The notes: a model not told the origin generated them from the letters alone. Positions 32,873 through 42,007 are shown, counted from the first letter of the stretch. The stretch: 43,533 nucleotides of DNA from Streptomyces sp. AC555_RSS877 (GCF_019049245.1 NZ_JAGMUK010000049.1:1-43533), one strand, 5' to 3'. Numbers and translations are program-made.

Positions 32873-35800
32873 GTGCTCCGCAAACGCACGCTTTTGTACC
32901 CGCTCTTCAGAGGCTTCGTCATGTTTGCCGTACTCGGAAGCCTGACGGTTCTGCCGGCGCCCCTGTCCCCCGCGGCGTCGGTGTCGGACACGCCGTTCAC
33001 CGTGAAGGCTCTGACCACCAACGGCCGGGTGAATCCACTGGGCATCGGTGGTGAGGACCCGGTCTTCGGCTGGCAGTTGGCGTCGGACCGCCGGGCGACC
33101 TCGCAGAAGGCGTACGAGATCCAGGTCGGGCGCACGCCAGGGTCTGGCGACGTGTGGTCGACCGGAAAGGTGGCTTCCGGCCGCCAGGTCGACGTCAAGT
33201 ACGGAGGCCCTGACCTCGAGTCAGCCACGCGCTACTCCTGGCGTGTTCGGGCCTGGGACGACAAGGGGGTTGCGAGTCCGTGGAGCGCTGACGCGTACTT
33301 CGAGACGGGCCTGCTGGAGCCCGGCGACTGGGACGGCGCCCAGTGGATCACTCGCCCTGAGGCCGCGAGTGAGCTGGACAAGTGGACCGACTACACCGCC
33401 ACGGTCGAGTTCACACTCGACAACGCCGCCTTCGGCATGTTCCTGCGCGCCTCCGACGTGAGCAACGGATACATGTGGCAGTTCAGCGTCACCGACTCGA
33501 CCCCGATGCTGAACCTGCACAAGCAGGTCAAGGGCAACTACACCGTGGTCCAGCGAGTGGATCTCGCGCCCCACGGCTTCACCAAGGCAGATCTCCTGGC
33601 CGGCCGGCACACCGTCCGCTACGACGTGGCGGGCACCACCATCACCACGACCCTCGACGGCAAGCTGGTCAACACCTTCACGGACTCCACGTTCTCCAAG
33701 GGCTACGTCGGCTTCCGCACGCACGCTTGCTGCGGCGAACGAGGAACGGTCTACGACGCCGTCGTGACGAACACCGACGGCGCCACTCTCCTCGACACCG
33801 ACTTCGCGTCCGGACGGAACCCGTTCACCGGCGGTGAAATCGTCGACTCCGCCCTCGCGGTGTCCGGTACCACCGATTCCCTCTACGGACCCGCGGCCCG
33901 TCCCCAGCCGTTGCTGCGCAAGGACTTCGCGACCAAGGCCGGCAAGAAGGTCGCCTCGGCGAGGGTCTACGCATCGGCACTCGGCGTCTACCAGCTGGAG
34001 ATCAACGGAAAGCCCGTCGGCGACCAGGTACTTGCCCCGGGCTGGACGAACTACCACAAGCGCATCCAGTCCCAGACCTACGACGTGACGAAGCTGCTGG
34101 CAAGCGGCGACAACGCGATCGGCGCTTCCCTGGCGGACGGCTGGTGGGCCGGCAAGGTCGGGATCGGCTGGACCCGCCAGTACGGGGACACCCCCGCTCT
34201 CGTGGCGAGGATGCGCATCACCTACACCGACGGGTCGGTCGACTGGATCGCCACGGACGGTTCGTGGAAGGCGGCGGACGGCCCCTACGTCAAGGCAGAC
34301 CTTCAGGACGGCGAGACCTACGACGCCCGTCTGAAGCCGTCGGGCTGGAGCCGGCCGGGATTCGACGACACGACGTGGGAACCCACCGCGAGCCTGGAGT
34401 CCCGGACCGCCCTCCTGGTCCCGCAGAGCGACGAGCCCGTGCGCCGGACCCAGGTCCTCGATGCACAGAAGATGACCGAGCCCGCCGCTGGGACCTACGT
34501 CTACGACCTCGGCCAGAACATGGTCGGCGTGCCGCGCCTGACGCTGACCGGCTCCGCCGGCCAGACAGCCAAGATCCGCTACGCGGAGGTGCTCAACAAG
34601 AACGGCACCCTGTACACCGACAACTTCCGCAGCGCCAAGGTCACCGACCGCTACACCTTCGCCGAGACCGGAACGGTGACCTACGAACCCACCTTCACCC
34701 AGCACGGCTTCCGCTACGTCGAGATCACCGGACTGAACGAACCTCCGGCGCTCTCCGCCGTCAACGGCGTCGTGTGGGGATCCGACCTCCCGTCCACCGG
34801 CACGCTGAAGACGTCGGACACCATGCTCAACCGACTGGCGAGCAACATCTCCTGGAGCCAGCGGGGCAACTTCCTCTCCATTCCCACCGACACCCCCGCC
34901 CGCGACGAGCGCCTGGGGTGGACGGGCGACATCAGCCTGTTCGCACCGACGGCCAACTACCTCGTCGACACCCGCGCGTTCCTGTCCCACTGGATGGCGG
35001 ACGTACGCAATTCCCAGTACGCCAACGGTGACCTGCCGGCGGTCGTCCCCACCCCGCAGGGGCAGTTCGGCGACAGCGGTGTCGGCTGGTCGGACGTGAT
35101 GATCACCGTGCCGTACTCCGTGTGGCGCTCCTACGACGACACCCGCATCCTGCGCGAGAACTACCCCGCCATGCAGAAGTTCTTCCAGTTCGTGCGCGAC
35201 AGCGCCGGACCGGACCTCCTCGAACCCGGCCGCACCACCTTCTTCACCGACGACTGGCTGCACCTGGACGACCCGACCGAGCAAGGCATCCTGGGCACGG
35301 CCTACTACGCCGAGAACGCCCGCATGATGGCGGAGACGGCCAAGGCCCTCGGCGACGACGCGGCGGCCTCCGAGTACGGCAAACTCTCGACCGACATCCG
35401 CGCCGCCTTCACCAAGGCCTACGTCGCAGCGGACGGCACCGTCAAGCGCAACTCGCAGACCGGATACGCGATGGCCCTCGGCATGGACCTCGTCTCCGAT
35501 CCGGCACTGGCCCTGAAGGTCGGCGAGAAGTTCGTGGCCAAACTGGCGCTCACCGACTACCACCTGCGGACCGGCTTCATCGGCACGCCGCTGCTGCTGC
35601 CCGCCCTGAGCAGGATCGGCCGGGACGACCTGGCCTACAAGATGCTCCTGCACAAGGACTACCCGTCCTGGGGCTACGAGGTCGTCACCGGTGCCACCAC
35701 CGTGTGGGAGCGCTGGAACTCGATCATGCCCAACGGCGACTTCGGCCCCGTCGACATGAACTCCTTCAACCACTACGCCTACGGCGCCGTGGGTGACTGG

Positions 35801-36202
35801 ATGTTCCAGAACATCGGCGGCCTCTCCGCGATCGACCCCGGCTACAAGCGCTCCCGCATCGCGCCGGTGCCCGGCGGAACCCTGACGGAAGGCTCGGGCA
35901 GCCTCAAGACCGTGTACGGGCGTCTGTCGTCGCGGTGGAGCACCGACAACGGCGCTGTCGACCTGAAGGTGACGGTCCCGGTCAACACCGTCGCGGAGGT
36001 CCACGTTCCGGCGACGACGCGCCGGGCGGTCACCGAGGGCGGCCGGCCGGCTGACGGCGCCAAGGGTGTGCGCTTCCTCCGGATGGAGGACGGCGCTGCC
36101 GTGTTCGAGGTCGGGTCGGGGTCCTACCGCTTCGGCGTCGACACCGTCCTCGGCGGCCTCGGCGAGGCCAAGGTGGCAGCGGGAGAGCTGCGTGACCGGT
36201 AG
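32873..36202 (+). CDS. Secreted alpha-L-rhamnosidase, GH78
   Basis: 1109 residues. An N-terminal signal peptide (RKR, hydrophobic 8-30, cleavage near PAAS) sends it out. Domains in order: an Ig-like strand domain (about 40-145), an inserted LamG-like lectin module (about 160-320, with FGMFLRASDVSNGYMWQFSV), beta domains with WTNYHKRIQSQTYDVT and GWWAGKVGIGW, then the (alpha/alpha)6 barrel. Glu679 in TPARDERLGWTGDISLF is the likely general acid, and Glu946 in TTVWERWNSIMPNGDF the likely base. The final beta domain ends YRFGVDTVLG. It releases L-rhamnose from glycosides or polysaccharides. GGAGATGCC precedes the GTG start. The last residues may be out of frame (see next entry). Confidence 0.92.
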   Translation: MLRKRTLLYPLFRGFVMFAVLGSLTVLPAPLSPAASVSDTPFTVKALTTNGRVNPLGIGGEDPVFGWQLASDRRATSQKAYEIQVGRTPGSGDVWSTGKVASGRQVDVKYGGPDLESATRYSWRVRAWDDKGVASPWSADAYFETGLLEPGDWDGAQWITRPEAASELDKWTDYTATVEFTLDNAAFGMFLRASDVSNGYMWQFSVTDSTPMLNLHKQVKGNYTVVQRVDLAPHGFTKADLLAGRHTVRYDVAGTTITTTLDGKLVNTFTDSTFSKGYVGFRTHACCGERGTVYDAVVTNTDGATLLDTDFASGRNPFTGGEIVDSALAVSGTTDSLYGPAARPQPLLRKDFATKAGKKVASARVYASALGVYQLEINGKPVGDQVLAPGWTNYHKRIQSQTYDVTKLLASGDNAIGASLADGWWAGKVGIGWTRQYGDTPALVARMRITYTDGSVDWIATDGSWKAADGPYVKADLQDGETYDARLKPSGWSRPGFDDTTWEPTASLESRTALLVPQSDEPVRRTQVLDAQKMTEPAAGTYVYDLGQNMVGVPRLTLTGSAGQTAKIRYAEVLNKNGTLYTDNFRSAKVTDRYTFAETGTVTYEPTFTQHGFRYVEITGLNEPPALSAVNGVVWGSDLPSTGTLKTSDTMLNRLASNISWSQRGNFLSIPTDTPARDERLGWTGDISLFAPTANYLVDTRAFLSHWMADVRNSQYANGDLPAVVPTPQGQFGDSGVGWSDVMITVPYSVWRSYDDTRILRENYPAMQKFFQFVRDSAGPDLLEPGRTTFFTDDWLHLDDPTEQGILGTAYYAENARMMAETAKALGDDAAASEYGKLSTDIRAAFTKAYVAADGTVKRNSQTGYAMALGMDLVSDPALALKVGEKFVAKLALTDYHLRTGFIGTPLLLPALSRIGRDDLAYKMLLHKDYPSWGYEVVTGATTVWERWNSIMPNGDFGPVDMNSFNHYAYGAVGDWMFQNIGGLSAIDPGYKRSRIAPVPGGTLTEGSGSLKTVYGRLSSRWSTDNGAVDLKVTVPVNTVAEVHVPATTRRAVTEGGRPADGAKGVRFLRMEDGAAVFEVGSGSYRFGVDTVLGGLGEAKVAAGELRDR

Positions 36203-36204
36203 CG

Positions 36205-36453
36205 ACCCTCGACGCTCCGGGCGCACCGACGGCGAGCGGGAAGGCCCGGGAGGTCCAGATTTCCGTCACAGCCGCTTGGATCACCTACGTGGCGAGTGGT
36301 GCGCAGAGCACCGACCAACACGTGAACCGTGCCCTGGCACGTCTGGGAGACATCGGCGACTGGACCGCGCAGCAGGTGGACAACGGAGCGCTGACAACGT
36401 CCCAGAAGGCGGCGGTACAAGCACTCGTCGGCCGCATCCAAAAGGGCCTGTGA
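36205..36453 (+). pseudogene. Detached helical tail in another frame, likely from the rhamnosidase
   Basis: Immediately at the rhamnosidase stop, a second frame is open for about 83 codons with strong coding character: KAREVQISVTAAWITYVASG, then HVNRALARLGDIGDWTAQQV, DNGALTTSQKAAVQALVGRI. It is an all-helical bundle without start codon or ribosome binding site. The simplest reading is that a frameshift near 36190-36202 cut off a C-terminal helical extension from the rhamnosidase. It could also be the tail of a different lost gene. Confidence 0.45.
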
Positions 36454-36800
36454 CGGTGTCCGCCTTGCTCGTGAATGCTGAACCGTAGTCGCAGCCGGAG
36501 CACCGGCTGGTGCCGCTGACATCGCTCTCCTGCCGGTCTGGTCCCGGCCGGCAGGAGACCGGTCTCCACCTCGGCCTGGTCGGCGAGTTCGGCGTGGCCC
36601 TGGGGGCACTGGTCCGCTCCACCGCGGGCGGCATCGCCATCCTGACCGGTGTCCTGGTCATCCTGTCCGACCTGACGGGCGGATCGGCGGGGTGGTGAGC
36701 GCCCTTTCTCAACCACCCAGCGATGGGGGCCTTGTGTTCGAGTGCGGGGACCGATGAGTTTCGTTCGCCGCTGCCGTCCTCATGCAAGGAGGTGTTTGCG
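36454..36800. other. No gene confirmed; one hydrophobic frame
   Basis: A 62-codon frame at 36510-36698 contains one membrane-like helix (GGIAILTGVLVILSDLTGG). It lacks a clear ribosome binding site and a known family, so it is not called. The rest shows nothing. Confidence 0.35.
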
Positions 36801-37058
36801 GTGGACGCAACTGCAGGGCAGGAAGCGCTGACGAGGTTGGACATTCCGGTGGGCGACTGGGTGGTGGAGGCCGAGTTCACCGGTCTGCCGTCGTCCGTCG
36901 GGCGCTGCGTGTCCGAGTGGACCTTGGACGAGCGGTTCCTGCTCCAGGGCACGCAGGCCCCGGAACCCGCTCCGGACGGCGGTGTCCGGGACCGGTCGAA
37001 GGACGACTCGGCCGCCCGGGAGAAGGACATCGTCTTCACCTACCGCAGGGGCCAGTGA
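36801..37058 (+). CDS. Short DUF1579-like protein, probably internally deleted
   Basis: 85 residues. The start LTRLDIPVGDWVVEAEFTGL and GRCVSEWTLDERFLLQGTQAPEPAPDG are the first two strands of the lipocalin-like DUF1579 type common in Streptomyces. The end DIVFTYRRGQ looks like that family's last strand. The usual proteins are about 150-170 residues, so the middle half seems deleted in frame. A strong AAGGAGG before the GTG at 36801 fixes the start. Its stop lies one base before the TTG of the PPOX gene, so the two are coupled. Function is unknown. Confidence 0.55.
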   Translation: MDATAGQEALTRLDIPVGDWVVEAEFTGLPSSVGRCVSEWTLDERFLLQGTQAPEPAPDGGVRDRSKDDSAAREKDIVFTYRRGQ

Positions 37059-37059
37059 G

Positions 37060-37542
37060 TTGAATTCCGTCGGATCCGAAGGATCGCCCGCCGACAACGC
37101 GCGCGGCATCGTCGACACGAGCCTGTACATGGTGCTTGCCACCGCCGACGCGGACGGTCGGCCGTGGAGTTCCCCGGTCTACTTCGCCCACCTGGAGTGC
37201 ATCGAGTTCTACTGGCTCTCCTCACCACGGGCCGCGCACTCACGCAACCTCGCGGTACGCCCCCAGGTGGGCATCGCCGTCTTCGACTCATCGGCGGCGA
37301 TCGGCACCGGCCAAGGCGTCTACATGTCCGCGGTGGCCGAACCGGTCGCCGGGCAGCCTGACATCGAGCGCGCTATGGAGGTCTTCTCACACCGTTCCCT
37401 CCGCCATGGCGGCCACGCCTGGACGTGCGACGACGTGAATCCCTCTTCCGGCCTGCTCCTGTACCGCGCGGTGGCCGAAGCGCACTGGATCCTGGCCAAG
37501 GACGGCCAGCCGGACCACCGGATTCCGGTCCACCTCGACTGA
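37060..37542 (+). CDS. Pyridoxamine 5-phosphate oxidase-fold protein
   Basis: 160 residues of the split-barrel flavin-binding fold. LYMVLATADADGRPWSSPVYF is the first strand pair, FYWLSSPRAAHSRNLAVRPQ the phosphate/flavin-binding segment, VGIAVFDSSAAIGTGQGVYM and SAVAEPVAG the next, ending LLLYRAVAEAHWIL. Members bind FMN, F420 or heme; which one is unknown. No ATG is available at the front, and TTG 37060, one base after the stop of the upstream gene, is the most likely start by coupling. Confidence 0.78.
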   Translation: MNSVGSEGSPADNARGIVDTSLYMVLATADADGRPWSSPVYFAHLECIEFYWLSSPRAAHSRNLAVRPQVGIAVFDSSAAIGTGQGVYMSAVAEPVAGQPDIERAMEVFSHRSLRHGGHAWTCDDVNPSSGLLLYRAVAEAHWILAKDGQPDHRIPVHLD

Positions 37543-38026
37543 GGTGGGAGGGACCGGATGAGGCCGGCTGTATCGAGGCGGCGCCGCGGTGCCTGGCCGC
37601 CGTGCGCTGAGGGCATGACCTCACCGCAGGTGCTGGAACAGCTGGAGACCGGGTGCGGCCTGTGGGTGCCCAATGCCACCCGAGCAGCGACCGCTGTCCG
37701 CGGCCGCGCTGTCGACCCGGCAATGAGAAGCAAGGTCAGGGCTTGGGGCATGGCTGGCGGGAACGATGCCGCATCACGGCTTCGGTGTTTCCGCAGCGAG
37801 CTGTGACATAGCGCCGTCGCCCGTTCCTGGAGGTGTCCACATACGCCCGGGAACACTGGAAGCGCATGCACCGCCCCAGCCGTGCTCTCCCTGGTGGACG
37901 CCGTATTTTGCGCAGGTTGGTGACCGGGCGCAACCCGTAGTCCTCGAGGTGCGGCGGACGCCGATGGCTGCCACCGTATGGGTGAAGAGCTGTGGTCCCG
38001 GATACGCGAGGACGGAGGCGGTCACC
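37543..38026. other. No gene confirmed
   Basis: About 480 bases. A frame around 37615-37800 (MTSPQVLEQLETGCGLWVPN) is weakly protein-like but has no family or ribosome binding site. No terminator or repeat of note was found. Confidence 0.4.
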
Positions 38027-38251
38027 ATGGTGATGGCGCATCCTTCGCTCCTGCGGGAGCTGGTCGAACGGTGCGAGACGCTCAAACGGCGCCTGACGTC
38101 CGGCGGCAGCGCGGAGACCGCGCGCCAGCTTGACGACGCGACGTACACGCTGTGCGTAGTCACCGGTACCCGTCAGCTGGACACGGCACTGTATGTGGCC
38201 CGACGACAGCTGGCCGACGCCATGACTCGCCAGCAGCCCCACCACCGCTGA
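38027..38251 (+). CDS. DUF5133-family small protein
   Basis: 74 residues. The whole protein fits DUF5133: MVMAHPSLLRELVERCETLK, then SAETARQLDDATYTLCVVTG, TRQLDTALYVARRQLADAM, two helices around the conserved YTLCVxTGTR phrase. It is a common Streptomyces small protein of unknown function. CGGAGGCGG precedes ATG 38027; the frame is open much further upstream, but that part lacks coding character. It ends 89 bases before the convergent methyltransferase-like gene. Confidence 0.78.
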   Translation: MVMAHPSLLRELVERCETLKRRLTSGGSAETARQLDDATYTLCVVTGTRQLDTALYVARRQLADAMTRQQPHHR

Positions 38252-38340
38252 ACCGTCACTGCGGTGCCACCTCCGCAAGCCACATCCTTCGGCGCTCGCT
38301 GGGGCGACGTCGATGACCTCCCATGTGGCGAACCGTCTGC

Positions 38341-39069
38341 CTACGGCAGTTGCGGTCCTGTCCTGGCGACGTAGACCGTGTTGCTCGACGTGCCGCCCTG
38401 GAGAGGATTGCCGAAGTCGACGACATGGGCCGCTGCATGCGCGAAGACCTCCGTGAGCGCGGAGGTGAACTGTTCGTCCGGTGGGTCGTTCGACCACAGG
38501 GCGAAGACCCCGTCGGGGTGGAGGTGTCCGGTGAGAGCGCGGAGCCCGGCGGGCTGGTAGAGCGCCGCGTGGCGGGGGTGGAGCACGTGGCGCGGCGAGT
38601 GGTCGACGTCCAGCAGGATGGCGTGGAAGCGGCGGCCCGGCTCCTTCGGGTCCAGACCGCGCGCATCCGCCGCCATCGCGAAGAAGTCGCCTTGAACCAG
38701 GCGGCAGCGGACGTCCGAAGTCAGCCGGGGGCCGAGGGGCACCAGGCCCCGCTGATGCCAGTCGATGACTTCGGCGAGCGTTTCGATCACGGCCAGTGAG
38801 CGCACTCGGGGGTCGTCCAGCACCGCTTCGGCGGTGTACCCGAGTCCGAGTCCGCCGACGGCGACGTCCAGTTCGGCGTCCGGCAATGTCGCCAGTCCGA
38901 TTTCCGCAAGCGCGATCTCGCCGGCGGTGAAGAGGCTGGACATCAAGAACTCGTCACCGAGCTTCACCTCGTACACGTCGGTGCCCGAGGCCGGGTCGCG
39001 TCGGCGCCGCAGGCTGATGTCGCCCATCGCTGTCGGGCGCCAGTCGATCTCCTGGAAACGCGCGCTCAT
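38341..39069 (-). CDS. Spermidine-synthase-like / SAM methyltransferase-fold protein
   Basis: 242 residues. A short beta leader (GDISLRRRRDPASGTDVYEV, LGDEFLMSSLFTAGEIALAE) precedes a Rossmann domain with DVAVGGLGLGYTAEAVLDDP as the glycine loop, RSLAVIETLAEVIDWHQRGL as the acidic strand, and FHAILLDVDHSPRHVLHPRH as motif D. This layout is that of spermidine-synthase-like proteins in Streptomyces, which may not make polyamines. The second part of the substrate site is not conserved enough to judge. ATG 39069 (MSARFQEIDW) with GGTAGACGG upstream is favoured over 39090. Confidence 0.82.
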   Translation of the reverse strand: MSARFQEIDWRPTAMGDISLRRRRDPASGTDVYEVKLGDEFLMSSLFTAGEIALAEIGLATLPDAELDVAVGGLGLGYTAEAVLDDPRVRSLAVIETLAEVIDWHQRGLVPLGPRLTSDVRCRLVQGDFFAMAADARGLDPKEPGRRFHAILLDVDHSPRHVLHPRHAALYQPAGLRALTGHLHPDGVFALWSNDPPDEQFTSALTEVFAHAAAHVVDFGNPLQGGTSSNTVYVARTGPQLP

Positions 39070-39139
39070 CCGTCTACCTTTCTGCGGCACCTTCGGTGCC
39101 CGGAACGTCGCTCTGCGCGGGTTGGACGCAGGCGCGAAA

Positions 39140-39169
39140 CCGTCCCTGCCGCCGGCCGGGCAGGGACGG
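39140..39169 (-). terminator. Terminator after ribonuclease J gene
   Basis: CCGTCCCTGCC pairs with GGCAGGGACGG (11-base arms, 8-base GC loop), followed on the minus strand by TTTCG. It lies 14 bases past the ribonuclease J stop. Confidence 0.7.
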
Positions 39170-39182
39170 GAAGGCGGCCCGG

Positions 39183-40868
39183 TCAGGCGTCGATGATGAC
39201 GGGGATGATGAGGGGCTTGCGGCGGTACGTGCGGAACGCCCAGTTCGCCACGGCGCGGGCGATGAGCTGTTCGAGCTGGTGCGCGTCCCCCACGCCCTCC
39301 TGGGCGGCGGTCGCCAGCGTTTTCTCGATGACTGGGATGACAGGCTCGAAGGTGGTGTCGTCATGGACGAAGCCGCGGGCCAGGAAGTCGGGAGTCTCGG
39401 CAAGGGCACCGGTGTCGGCGTCGACGATGGCCACCACGGTGACCACGCCCTCCTCCGCGAGGGTGAGCCGGTCCTTCAAGGACGCCTCGGTGGCGCCACC
39501 GACTTCCATGCCGTCCACGTAGACGTTGCCTGCGGGCACCTTGCCGGTGATCTTGGCGCGGCCGTCGACGAGGTCGACGACGACTCCGTCCTCGGCGATG
39601 ACGACCCGCTCGGGGTCGACGCCGGTACGGATGGCGAGGTCACCGTTGGCCCGCAGGTGGCGCCACTCGCCGTGTACGGGCATGACGTTGCGGGGTTTGA
39701 CGATGTTGTAGCAGTAGACGAGTTCCCCGGCGCTGGCGTGTCCGGACACGTGCACCTTGGCGTTGCCCTTGTGGACGACGTTGGCGCCCCAGCGGGTCAG
39801 CCCGTTGATCACCCGGTAGATGGCGTTCTCGTTGCCCGGGATGAGGGAGCTGGCGAGCAGGACGGTGTCGCCCTTGCCGATGCGGATCACGTGGTCGCGG
39901 TTGGCCATCCGGGAGAGAGCCGCCATGGGCTCGCCCTGGGATCCGGTGCACACCAGAGTGATCTTGTGGTCGGGGAGCTTCTCCATTTCCTTGGTGCTCA
40001 CGACCAGGCCCGAAGGCACCTTCAGATAGCCGAGGTCGCGGGCGATGCCCATGTTGCGGACCATGGAGCGGCCGACGAAGGCGACCTTGCGGCCGTGCTG
40101 GTGCGCGGCGTCCAGGACCTGCTGGATGCGGTGCACATGGCTGGCGAAGCTGGAGACGATCACCCGGCGCGGGGCGGTCCGCATCACCTGCTCGATCGCG
40201 GGGTTCAGTTCGCGCTCGGAGGTGGTGAAGCCGGGAACCTCCGCGTTGGTGGAGTCGGTGAGGAAGAGGTCGACGCCCTCCTCGCCGAGGCGGGCGAAGG
40301 CGCGCAGGTCGGTGATGCGGTCGTCCAGCGGGAACTGGTCCATCTTGAAGTCGCCGGTGTGCAGCACCATGCCTGCACCTGTGCGGATCGCGACCGCGAG
40401 GCCGTCCGGGATCGAGTGGTTGACCGCGACGAACTCGCACTCGAAGGGCCCGAACCCGCGCCGCTCGCCCTCACGTACCCGCACCGTGCGCGGCCGGATG
40501 CCGTGTTCCTTGAGCTTGGCCTCCAGGAACGCCAGCGTCAGCTTGGAACCGACGACGGGAATGTCGGAGCGCTCGCGCAGCAGATACGGCACTCCCCCGA
40601 TGTGATCCTCGTGTCCGTGGGTGAGCACCACGGCGACGATGTCGTCCAGGCGCTCCCGGATCGAGGTGAAGTCCGGGAGGATGACGTCCACGCCGGGCTG
40701 GTTCTCCTCGGGGAACAGCACGCCACAGTCGACGACGAGCAGCTTGCCGGCGTACTCGAAGACGGTCATGTTGCGGCCGATCTCACCAAGGCCGCCCAGC
40801 GCGACGACCCGCAGCCCTCCCTTGGGCAGAGGTGGGGCGGCGGTTAGCTCTGGGTGTGGATGACTCAT
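39183..40868 (-). CDS. rnj: Ribonuclease J
   Basis: 561 residues, the length of Streptomyces RNase J. The metallo-beta-lactamase core holds VVLTHGHEDHIGGVPY, with the zinc ligands His84, His86, Asp88 and His89, then VAVNHSIPD, VLHTGDFKMD and LFLTDSTNAEVPGF. The beta-CASP part follows with SSFASHVHRIQQVLDAA, VFVGRSMVRNMGIA-like (FVGRSMVRNMGIARDLGYLK) and VSGHASAGELVYCYN with PVHGEWRHL. RNase J is a 5-prime exonuclease/endonuclease in RNA decay and rRNA maturation. The gene is not next to dapA, unlike the main copy in Streptomyces, so it could be a second paralogue; that needs genome context. The terminal TYRRKPLIIPVII is intact. Confidence 0.93.
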   Translation of the reverse strand: MSHPHPELTAAPPLPKGGLRVVALGGLGEIGRNMTVFEYAGKLLVVDCGVLFPEENQPGVDVILPDFTSIRERLDDIVAVVLTHGHEDHIGGVPYLLRERSDIPVVGSKLTLAFLEAKLKEHGIRPRTVRVREGERRGFGPFECEFVAVNHSIPDGLAVAIRTGAGMVLHTGDFKMDQFPLDDRITDLRAFARLGEEGVDLFLTDSTNAEVPGFTTSERELNPAIEQVMRTAPRRVIVSSFASHVHRIQQVLDAAHQHGRKVAFVGRSMVRNMGIARDLGYLKVPSGLVVSTKEMEKLPDHKITLVCTGSQGEPMAALSRMANRDHVIRIGKGDTVLLASSLIPGNENAIYRVINGLTRWGANVVHKGNAKVHVSGHASAGELVYCYNIVKPRNVMPVHGEWRHLRANGDLAIRTGVDPERVVIAEDGVVVDLVDGRAKITGKVPAGNVYVDGMEVGGATEASLKDRLTLAEEGVVTVVAIVDADTGALAETPDFLARGFVHDDTTFEPVIPVIEKTLATAAQEGVGDAHQLEQLIARAVANWAFRTYRRKPLIIPVIIDA

Positions 40869-41128
40869 ACCTTGACGCTACCGGAGAGTTTCGCGGAGTG
40901 ATCCATTGCCCCGGCCGTTCTCTCGTCCCGACGGCCGGAGCCACGTGCGGCGAGTGCCCAGGAACACCCGGTCTACACGGACGACGGGACGGCCGCAGCG
41001 GGTGATTCCGCCTGCCGCAGCCGAGCCTCACCCGGACGTCCCGGAGCGAACCGTCCTGCGCAGTACCCGCGGTTCGGCCGCCCCATGATTTCGGAGCGAG
41101 CCCCTTCCGACGTGCTGAACCTGCAAGG

Positions 41129-41395
41129 TCAGGGCATGTCGCCCCGCCAGTCGAAGTGCCTGCCATCCGCACCACGAGGGGCGTACAGGGCGCGGCCGCC
41201 CGGCCCGCAGGCACCTATTTCCGTCGGCAGCGCAACGCCCCCGCGCAGCTCGCTGTCGGATCTGTCAGTGACGTCCAGGAGCAGACCGTCCAGCGGCCCC
41301 CCGATCAGTTCCACGTAGACGCGGCCGGGGCGGGGCCCGGCATCGTCATGGTCGGCGCCATAGACGCGACCGCGCATGAACTCCAGCTCATCCAT
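41129..41395 (-). CDS. Small conserved Streptomyces protein, unknown
   Basis: 88 residues. A PGRVYVELIGGPLDGLLLDV phrase followed by LRGGVALPTEIGACGPGGRALY and APRGADGRHFDWRGDMP is the pattern of a frequent Streptomyces small protein without assigned function. The protein appears soluble and beta-rich. ATG 41395 (MDELEFMRGR) is preferred over an earlier start, since it follows a TGAGAGGC ribosome-binding-like stretch. It lies 260 bases upstream of the rnj start on the same strand. Confidence 0.65.
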   Translation of the reverse strand: MDELEFMRGRVYGADHDDAGPRPGRVYVELIGGPLDGLLLDVTDRSDSELRGGVALPTEIGACGPGGRALYAPRGADGRHFDWRGDMP

Positions 41396-41707
41396 GCCTC
41401 TCAGGCTCGCACTCGCCACTGACAATCACTGACCGTTGCAGGCAGTCGAAGCATCCGGGCCCGTCTTGCCGGCATCCCGGCACACCGGGCCTGCCCGATC
41501 GGGGAGGCAGCACCACCGGCACGGGGCTGCACTGCAGTCCTGGCGCCGGACGGTACAAGACCTCCGACATTCCCGGCACCCCCGACATCCCGACGTGAGG
41601 CAGGCGGGGCCAGAAGCGTCCGCGCGAGGAGGGCTGCCGGGCCTACGGGGGGCCGAAATGTCTCAGGGGAATGCGCTCTGCCCCGCGCTCGGCCCCTCCT
41701 CGCCGGT
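41396..41707. other. No gene seen
   Basis: About 310 bases. A minus-strand frame rich in Cys and Pro is open (41388-41588), but it has no known family or ribosome binding site. Nothing else was supported. Confidence 0.4.
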
Positions 41708-42007
41708 TCAGCCCGCTACGGCAACCGGCTTCTCGGCGTTGGTCGGCACGTCGGTCTCCTTGATGCCGTACCGCGTGTAGAAGCGTGCCAGCGGCCCCGG
41801 CGCCCACCAGGCCGCCCTGCCCATCAGCTTCATGACGGCCGACCCCAGCAGGATGCGCACCACCAGCACGTCCACCAGGACGGCGAACACCATGCCGACG
41901 CCGAAGAGCTTCATGGTCAGCACGCCGCTCATCCCGATCGCCGCGAGCGGAACGCACATCAGCAGCGCGGCGCTCACGACCAGGCGGCCGATGGACTGCT
42001 CGCCCAG
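41708..42007 (-). pseudogene. MMPL-family transporter, C-terminal remnant
   Basis: The last 99 codons of an MmpL-type RND transporter: GEQSIGRLVVSAALLMCVPL, FGVGMVFAVLVDVLVVRILL, GSAVMKLMGRAAWWAPGPLA, ending RFYTRYGIKET. The full protein has about 700 or more residues with twelve helices. Everything before about residue -99 is missing, and the sequence meets another remnant at 42008-42019. A TetR regulator follows on the other side, as is common for MMPL loci. Confidence 0.82.

Noticed and set aside
33221..36226. A 1001-codon open frame on the minus strand opposite the rhamnosidase
   Set aside because: It is the complementary shadow of a high-GC gene. Its peptide is Val/Gly/Asp/Arg-rich without domains, while the plus strand has an unmistakable GH78 protein.
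39096..40847. Long plus-strand frame opposite ribonuclease J
   Set aside because: Same shadow effect. The composition is low-complexity (Val, Asp, Gly, His), and the minus strand holds all RNase J motifs.
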